From contig JAQICF010000120.1 in assembly GCA_027858795.1 (NCBI GenBank), forward strand, positions 1 through 10,449: a stretch of 10,449 nucleotides of DNA. Reading direction: 5' to 3'. How positions within the stretch are numbered: position 1 is the first letter of the stretch; each line of letters opens with the position of its first letter. The notes under the pieces were generated by a model that saw only the letters and a list, made by a program, of their open reading frames with translations, was not told the DNA's origin and did no database searches. The DNA comes from Candidatus Delongbacteria bacterium (GTDB lineage: Bacteria > Delongbacteria > UBA4055). Positions 6,575 through 10,449 of this stretch are shown piece by piece. The position numbers and the translations under genes were made by a program.

Positions 6575-7642
6575 CTAAGCACTTTCACCTTTTAACTTTT
6601 CAGCCTGATCCTCCATGATCAACGCATCGATGATTTCACCGATATTTCCATTCATGATCGAATCAAGTTTATAAAGGGTCAGACCGATACGATGATCTGT
6701 CATTCTGCCTTGAGGATAATTATATGTTCTTACCTTCGCACTTCTGTCACCACTACCAACTTGAAGCTTTCTTGAACTTGCCTCTGTTGCAGCTGCTGCA
6801 CTTTCAGCTTTTTCCTGAAGTCTTGCAACCAGGATCTTCATAGCAGATACCCTGTTTTTAAGCTGGGATCTTTCATCTTGGCAAGTAACAACTGTGTTGG
6901 TTGGTAAATGAGTTATTCTTACTGCAGAATCAGAAGTGTTAACATGCTGACCTCCAGCTCCCTGGGAGCGATAAGTGTCAATTTTTAAATCTTTTTGATC
7001 AATATTTATATCTTCAACTTCAATTTGATACAAGACAGCTACAGAAGCTGCAGAAGTGTGGACCCTTCCCTGAGTTTCAGTTGCTGGAACTCTCTGAACA
7101 CGGTGAACACCTGATTCATATTTCATTCTTCCATAAACGTCATTACCGGATACTTCAACGACAACTTCTTTTGTTACACCCGGAGAAGTTTCATTGTGGC
7201 TTATTGTGGCGAATTTCCATTTTTGGCTTTCACAGTATTTCTGGTACATTTTGTATAGATCATTTGCAAAAAGTCCAGCTTCATCACCACCGGTTCCTGC
7301 CCTGATCTCAAGATAGATATTCTTATCGTCGTTTGGATCTTTAGGTATCATCAATATCTTAAGTTCTTCAATGAGTTCTTCTTTTCTCGGAATAAGCTCT
7401 TCAATTTCAGCCTTAGCCATTTCTCTCATTTCGTCATCATCAGAACTAACAAATTCCTGCGCTTCGCTAAGATTATTTTCTGTTTTTTTAAGTTCATAGA
7501 ATTTTTCTATGATAGGTTCAAGCTTTGATCTTTCCTTGCTTATATCTCTAAGTTTATTATTGTCACTGATAACATCGGGATCTGCAAGAGATTCAGTCAG
7601 GTAATTAAACCTAGCTTCTATTTTTTCTAATTTGTTATACAT
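6575..7642 (-). CDS. prfA: Peptide chain release factor 1 (RF1)
   Basis: This 355-residue class I release factor recognises UAA and UAG in the ribosomal A site and triggers peptide release; a typical RF1 is about 360 residues. The N-terminal helical domain (about 1-100) leads into the conserved EIRAGTGGDEAGLFA (112-126). The codon-recognition tripeptide P186-A187-T188 lies in HRVQRVPATETQGRVHTSAA; it is the PxT signature of RF1, as opposed to the SPF of RF2. The catalytic GGQ (230-232) lies in SQGAGGQHVNTSDSAVRITH. The C-terminal region is intact through LTLYKLDSIMNGNIGEIIDAL. The ATG at 7642-7640 has an AT-rich upstream with no Shine-Dalgarno match. It lies 67 bases downstream of the amidohydrolase gene. 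In many bacteria prfA is followed by the methyltransferase gene prmC; here the TamB-like gene follows instead. Confidence 0.97.
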   Translation of the reverse strand: MYNKLEKIEARFNYLTESLADPDVISDNNKLRDISKERSKLEPIIEKFYELKKTENNLSEAQEFVSSDDDEMREMAKAEIEELIPRKEELIEELKILMIPKDPNDDKNIYLEIRAGTGGDEAGLFANDLYKMYQKYCESQKWKFATISHNETSPGVTKEVVVEVSGNDVYGRMKYESGVHRVQRVPATETQGRVHTSAASVAVLYQIEVEDINIDQKDLKIDTYRSQGAGGQHVNTSDSAVRITHLPTNTVVTCQDERSQLKNRVSAMKILVARLQEKAESAAAATEASSRKLQVGSGDRSAKVRTYNYPQGRMTDHRIGLTLYKLDSIMNGNIGEIIDALIMEDQAEKLKGESA

Positions 7643-7709
7643 AATAAATTTGCCAATTTTGTTAAGGTTTCTTGGTTAGCAGTTATAAAAATTTGTCTGT
7701 TAAGCAAAG

Positions 7710-9035
7710 CTAGCCTTTTAATTCTGAGGCAAATTCTAAATATTTAGCATTTAATTCATGCTCATCAATACCAACCATCTCAAAATTTTTCATTACGATA
7801 TTTCCGTTAATGATCGAAGTTGATACTCTTGATGGAATAATTCCGAAAAGTAGTTGAGTGTTTAGATTGTCTTTAGTGATCTCATGTTCAGGTAAGTAAT
7901 CTACCATGATTATATCTGCAGCTGCACCGAGTTTGATCTCACCGATAGATTTTGACACAAATTTATTTGCCAATTTATAGCTTGATGAAGTTACAATCTC
8001 GCCGATATCTTTATTGCCTGAGTTAAATTCCTTTTGATCTTTACGTATCATCTTGTAAGCAAAAGCTGCTTCACCGGCTATAGATGGGTAGATTCCGTCT
8101 GATCCTAATCCGATAGGTATTTTATTTTCAAAAAGAGCTCCAAGTGGTGCCATATCAAAACCTTTGTAAGCAGTTGATGAAGGAGTAAGTACAACTCCCG
8201 CTCCAGATTTCTTAATGATATCAATATCTGTTTCATCTAAGTAATTTGCTGTCGCAAGTAATGTTTTTTCATTCAAAAGACCAATGTCAAATAATCTATC
8301 AATACAATATTTTTTATGTTTAGCTACTGACCATTCTTCTTCTTCCTCAGATTCAGATAAATGGATCATTACACCAATATCATTTTTATCAGTGAACTTG
8401 CTGATAGTTCTTAAAATATCATCAGAAACTTCATTAGCATTGTAAATACCAATCATTCCTGAAACTAGAGGATTATTTTTATTCTCTTGGGCAAAAGCAG
8501 CATTAGCTTTTAGCATTTTCTCTGCATCTTCTTTACTAGTTCTATTACTTATCTCATAAGCAAGAACTCCCCTCATGGATAGTTCTTCGAATGCTTCAGA
8601 TAGGTCATAAAGAGAATCATCTATGCAATTCGGGCTTGAATGTAAGTTGAAAATTGTTGTTACACCGGCTTTGATAGAGTTGATTATTCCTTTGACAGCA
8701 GAATAGTAGATACCATCAGATGAAAGTTTTCCGGTTAGTTCCCACCAGAATTTATTCATAAAGTCTGAATGTTTGTTAATTCCTTTTGTTTTCAAAGGTA
8801 CATTCTGAAAAAAACTGCTGTATAAGTGATTGTGCATGTCAATGTATCCTGGCATTACAAGTTTACCTTGAGCATCGAATTTTTCTTCTACTGATGAATG
8901 TTTTGAAAGTATATCTTTCTCTTCACCGAAATCTAGAATCGTACCTCTGCCAATGTATAGAGCACCTTTTCTGATATTCTGTGGCTTATCTCCAAAAGTT
9001 AGGATATTCGCGTTATAGATAATATAGTTTTCCAA
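7710..9035 (-). CDS. SsnA-like amidohydrolase with an altered metal site
   Basis: This 441-residue protein belongs to the amidohydrolase superfamily (metal-dependent deaminase/chlorohydrolase branch). It is closest in pattern and length to SsnA (E. coli 442 residues). A small N-terminal beta domain leads to LVMPGYIDMHNHLYSS, with the HxH metal pair H68 and H70. The SsnA-like stretch YYSAVKGIINSIKAGVTTIF follows, then NLHSSPNCIDDSL. H225 and E228 in MIHLSESE match the strand-5 ligand and catalytic glutamate, and D313 in GLGSDGIYPS matches the strand-8 aspartate. The strand-6 ligand, normally AHG as in SsnA VAHGLYL, reads ATANYL here, with Thr262 in the His position. The usual HIGAH segment has become MIGIYNA. 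The reading frame is intact. The start is TTG with GGAGG 7 bases upstream. No selenium or molybdenum-hydroxylase genes are nearby. The substrate is unknown, and the protein may have changed or lost activity. Confidence 0.8.
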   Translation of the reverse strand: MENYIIYNANILTFGDKPQNIRKGALYIGRGTILDFGEEKDILSKHSSVEEKFDAQGKLVMPGYIDMHNHLYSSFFQNVPLKTKGINKHSDFMNKFWWELTGKLSSDGIYYSAVKGIINSIKAGVTTIFNLHSSPNCIDDSLYDLSEAFEELSMRGVLAYEISNRTSKEDAEKMLKANAAFAQENKNNPLVSGMIGIYNANEVSDDILRTISKFTDKNDIGVMIHLSESEEEEEWSVAKHKKYCIDRLFDIGLLNEKTLLATANYLDETDIDIIKKSGAGVVLTPSSTAYKGFDMAPLGALFENKIPIGLGSDGIYPSIAGEAAFAYKMIRKDQKEFNSGNKDIGEIVTSSSYKLANKFVSKSIGEIKLGAAADIIMVDYLPEHEITKDNLNTQLLFGIIPSRVSTSIINGNIVMKNFEMVGIDEHELNAKYLEFASELKG

Positions 9036-9042
9036 TTTTATG

Positions 9043-9047
9043 CCTCC
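9043..9047 (-). promoter_or_regulatory. Ribosome binding site fixing the TTG start of the amidohydrolase
   Basis: GGAGG on the minus strand (9047-9043) is 7 bases before TTG at 9035-9033. The protein from this TTG (MENYIIYNANILTFGD) begins where the family's N-terminal beta domain normally does. Confidence 0.7.
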
Positions 9048-9080
9048 AATTTATTGATTTTTGAGTAGTACTTCTTCTCC

Positions 9081-9086
9081 ATTATA
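9081..9086 (-). promoter_or_regulatory. Probable -10 box of the amidohydrolase promoter
   Basis: The minus strand reads TATAAT at 9086-9081, a perfect -10. The best -35 at 17-base spacing is the weak TTTAAT (about 9109-9104). The predicted start near 9074 gives a leader of about 39 bases before the TTG. This promoter may drive the amidohydrolase and the genes after it (prfA, TamB-like, mntP). Confidence 0.45.
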
Positions 9087-9163
9087 GTAATATAAATAAA
9101 TAAATTAAAGTTAGTACTATAAAAGAGTGCTAAAAATATGGAATAATTTCTGTTTAATCAAGG

Positions 9164-9204
9164 ATAAAAGATAGTGATAAGATATGAGATATAAAATATA
9201 ACCT
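9164..9204 (+). repeat. Degenerate 7-bp tandem repeat (ATRAGAT), about six units
   Basis: The sequence can be cut into ATAAAAG, ATAGTG (6 bases), ATAAGAT, ATGAGAT, ATAAAAT and ATAACCT. A related array on the opposite strand lies at 9561-9590. The region is non-coding. Confidence 0.45.
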
Positions 9205-9299
9205 TATTTAATAACTCGTAATTAAAGAACTTGATTGTTTTAGTTAAAAATCTTAATTTGTTTATGCCTATCAAAGGAATTTTATATTTTACGCATAAA

Positions 9300-9320
9300 T
9301 TTATCAAGTCGCTTGATAAA
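9300..9320. repeat. Perfect 9-bp inverted repeat with a 3-base loop
   Basis: TTTATCAAG (9300-9308) and CTTGATAAA (9312-9320) are exact complements around TCG. There is no T run after either side, so an intrinsic terminator is unlikely. It could be an operator or a structured RNA element. It lies in a stretch with no supported gene. Confidence 0.6.
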
Positions 9321-9325
9321 CCTAT

Positions 9326-9369
9326 TTGACGTTCAAAATCATAATTAATATTTTTAGATTAATCTAAAA
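9326..9369 (+). promoter_or_regulatory. Possible promoter with an 18-bp palindrome over the -10 and start
   Basis: TTGACG (9326-9331) and TATTTT (9349-9354) are 17 bases apart. The perfect palindrome TTTTAGATTAATCTAAAA (9352-9369) overlaps the end of the -10 and the expected transcript start near 9361. That is the usual place for a repressor site. The TTAG-AT-CTAA form loosely recalls boxes bound by DtxR/MntR-family metal repressors, but this is only a resemblance. The downstream reading frame appears decayed, so the site may be a relic. Confidence 0.35.
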
Positions 9370-9547
9370 TGACTTACCATGATGGATTGTTTACAATTCG
9401 TTATAGTGTTAAATTTGACTGGAAATCTAAAATGCCGATATCATTAAAATTGCTGAAAAATTAGGCTATAAGCTTTACAAAGAAAAATTATCACATCCAG
9501 TACTTTTTGAAGATAAAAAAGAAGAAATTGTTCAGAAAATAAAGTGA
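9369..9547 (+). pseudogene. Decayed gene fragment, frameshifted
   Basis: Two reading frames look protein-like and join at a short A run. From ATG 9369 the translation is MTYHDGLFTIRYSVKFDWKS. A reading frame shifted by -1 then begins at 9431 directly after a stop (TAA 9428-9430) and runs to TGA at 9545-9547. It gives NADIIKIAEKLGYKLYKEKL followed by SHPVLFEDKKEEIVQKIK. Adding one A to the run at 9429-9432 would fuse them into a 59-residue open frame ending in an amphipathic, lysine-rich C-terminus. A short open stretch at 9222-9329, in the frame of the first piece, may be an older remnant of the same gene but is weaker. The composition fits the C-terminus of a soluble alpha/beta enzyme; I cannot name the family. 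The gene appears broken, or else only a C-terminal piece was left by a rearrangement. Confidence 0.4.
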
Positions 9548-9560
9548 AGTAAGATTTTAA

Positions 9561-9590
9561 CTCATACCTCATACTTCATAACTTATACCT
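9561..9590 (-). repeat. Degenerate 7-bp tandem repeat, about four units
   Basis: Plus-strand units are CTCATAC, CTCATAC, TTCATAA and CTTATAC, plus a partial unit. On the minus strand these read as ATGAGGT, ATGAAGT and ATAAGTT types, related to the array at 9164-9204 but in opposite orientation. The array lies just before the terminator at 9591-9617. Confidence 0.5.
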
Positions 9591-9617
9591 AAAAAAAGGG
9601 GCTCAGCCCCTTTTTTA
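9591..9617. terminator. Strong bidirectional rho-independent terminator
   Basis: The stem GGGGC (9598-9602) and GCCCC (9606-9610) with loop TCA is flanked by seven A on the left and six T on the right, so it works as a terminator on either strand. On the minus strand it begins just 2 bases after the stop of the adaptor gene and is clearly its terminator. On the plus strand it would end any transcript from the gene remnant. Confidence 0.92.
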
Positions 9618-9618
9618 T

Positions 9619-10449
9619 CTAATCAACAATCTTAATCTTGCTCCCTTCTTTCAGAAGTGCTCTTCCTTCAGAGATAAGTTTGTCTCCTATCGCAAGTCCT
9701 TTCACGATCTCAATTTGATTCCCGATATTTTTTCCAAGAGTAATTTCTTTCTTATTTGCAGCTTCACTGTTAGCAACATAAACATAATCTTTCCCATTTT
9801 CCTGAAATACGGATTCTCTAGGTATAACGATAATATCTTCTTTAGTAAAATGAGGAGTATAAACATAAACAAAAATACCCGGCATTAACTCTTCTTTCTT
9901 ATTATCAACAAGGATCTCAATAGAAAACCCTCTCATCTGTGGATTTGAAGACATTGAAATTTTATTTATAACTCCTACGAATTCTTTTTCTTTCAATCCA
10001 TCCCATTTTAATCTAACTTCCTGTCCTTTTTTATATGCAGCGATCTTCTCTTCCTCAATGAAAATGTCAGTCTTAAGTTTACCTGTCTTAATTATAGTAC
10101 ACAATGGCATCTTAGGATCATTCTTACTGCCTTTGTCAAAGTTTACATTTACTACAACTCCGGATGTTGGAGAGATCACTTTTACAAGTTGCTTTGTTGC
10201 ATTAAAATTTTCTTTTGAGATCTTATACTGAGCTTCAACTTCATCCAGTTGCTGCTGAGAAATACCCCCTGATTCGAATACTTTTTTCATTCTGTCATAA
10301 GTTTTTTCTGTAGTTTCATATCCTATCTTAGCCTGATTATAGTTTGCACCTGGGAAATCAGTTGAAAATTCTGCAAGTATTTCACCCTTTTTAACGAGGT
10401 CACCAACTTCAATATTTACTTTGGAATAGTTATCTCCAAGCATTCCAAA
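9619..10449 (-). CDS. Periplasmic adaptor subunit of an efflux pump (HlyD/RND family), 5' end outside window
   Basis: The C-terminal 276 residues of a membrane fusion protein are present; the frame is open to the right edge, so the start lies outside. Such proteins link an inner-membrane RND or ABC pump to an outer-membrane channel. Counting from the window edge, the first lipoyl half-motif is VNIEVGDLVKKGEILAEFS (11-29). A short alpha-hairpin follows at about 36-88, containing GGISQQQLDEVEAQYK. The second lipoyl half is SPTSGVVVNVNFDKGS (93-108). A beta-barrel region spans about 120-205 and includes the typical LMPGIFVYV. The membrane-proximal domain with VIPRESVFQENGKDYVYVA runs to the end, which finishes GRALLKEGSKIKIVD. 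The short hairpin favours an RND-type (AcrA/CusB/MdtA-like) pump over the long-hairpin type I secretion adaptors. The pump and channel genes are not in view. It ends at a strong terminator 2 bases after the stop, so it is the last gene of its operon. Confidence 0.88.
   Translation of the reverse strand, partial: FGMLGDNYSKVNIEVGDLVKKGEILAEFSTDFPGANYNQAKIGYETTEKTYDRMKKVFESGGISQQQLDEVEAQYKISKENFNATKQLVKVISPTSGVVVNVNFDKGSKNDPKMPLCTIIKTGKLKTDIFIEEEKIAAYKKGQEVRLKWDGLKEKEFVGVINKISMSSNPQMRGFSIEILVDNKKEELMPGIFVYVYTPHFTKEDIIVIPRESVFQENGKDYVYVANSEAANKKEITLGKNIGNQIEIVKGLAIGDKLISEGRALLKEGSKIKIVD

Noticed and set aside
7081..7305. 74-codon plus-strand frame inside prfA
   Set aside because: Antisense to the conserved core of release factor 1; His/Leu-rich and without a ribosome site.
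9264..9329. Small plus-strand gene starting at ATG 9264
   Set aside because: Only 21 codons, no ribosome site, and it runs through the hairpin at 9300-9320; at most a remnant.
9561..9590. CRISPR-like repeats
   Set aside because: Units are only 7 bp, contiguous and degenerate, with no spacers and no cas genes.

Overview
This is an AT-rich stretch of a Gram-negative-type bacterial chromosome. TamB-like and HlyD-like envelope proteins imply an outer membrane. Several genes carry clear Shine-Dalgarno sites (GGAGG or AGGAG). However, the promoter of the small regulator gene matches the Bacteroidetes-type pattern TAnnTTTG with an upstream TTG. That mixture suggests a member of the wider FCB group, possibly a candidate phylum such as Delongbacteria or Cloacimonadota. 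This placement is an inference and is weak without a search.

Layout. Bases 1-416 (minus) hold the 5' part of an integral membrane protein gene that runs off the left edge. Bases 417-547 form a divergent promoter region. Bases 548-1739 (plus) hold a probable two-gene unit: a 90-residue XRE-type regulator and an exported TraB/GumN-family protein. Bases 1729-9035 (minus) hold four co-directional genes. In transcription order these are an SsnA-like amidohydrolase, prfA (release factor 1), a 1392-residue TamB-like protein, and mntP (manganese efflux). The last two are coupled by an ATGA overlap. Bases 9036-9618 are mostly non-coding: the amidohydrolase promoter, two arrays of a degenerate 7-bp repeat, a 9-bp hairpin, an 18-bp palindrome on a possible promoter, a decayed gene fragment, and a strong bidirectional terminator. 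Bases 9619-10449 (minus) hold the 3' part of an efflux-pump periplasmic adaptor gene that runs off the right edge.

How the genes relate. The left unit looks locally regulated. A perfect inverted repeat brackets the regulator's promoter and covers its start codon, which suggests autorepression of a leaderless transcript that probably also carries the TraB/GumN gene. The minus-strand genes mix housekeeping (prfA), envelope assembly (TamB) and metal homeostasis (MntP), and I see no single pathway joining them. No complete new defence or mobile system is visible. The points most worth following are the regulator's promoter/operator, the amidohydrolase that has lost one of its usual metal-ligand histidines, and the structured intergenic region at 9160-9620.
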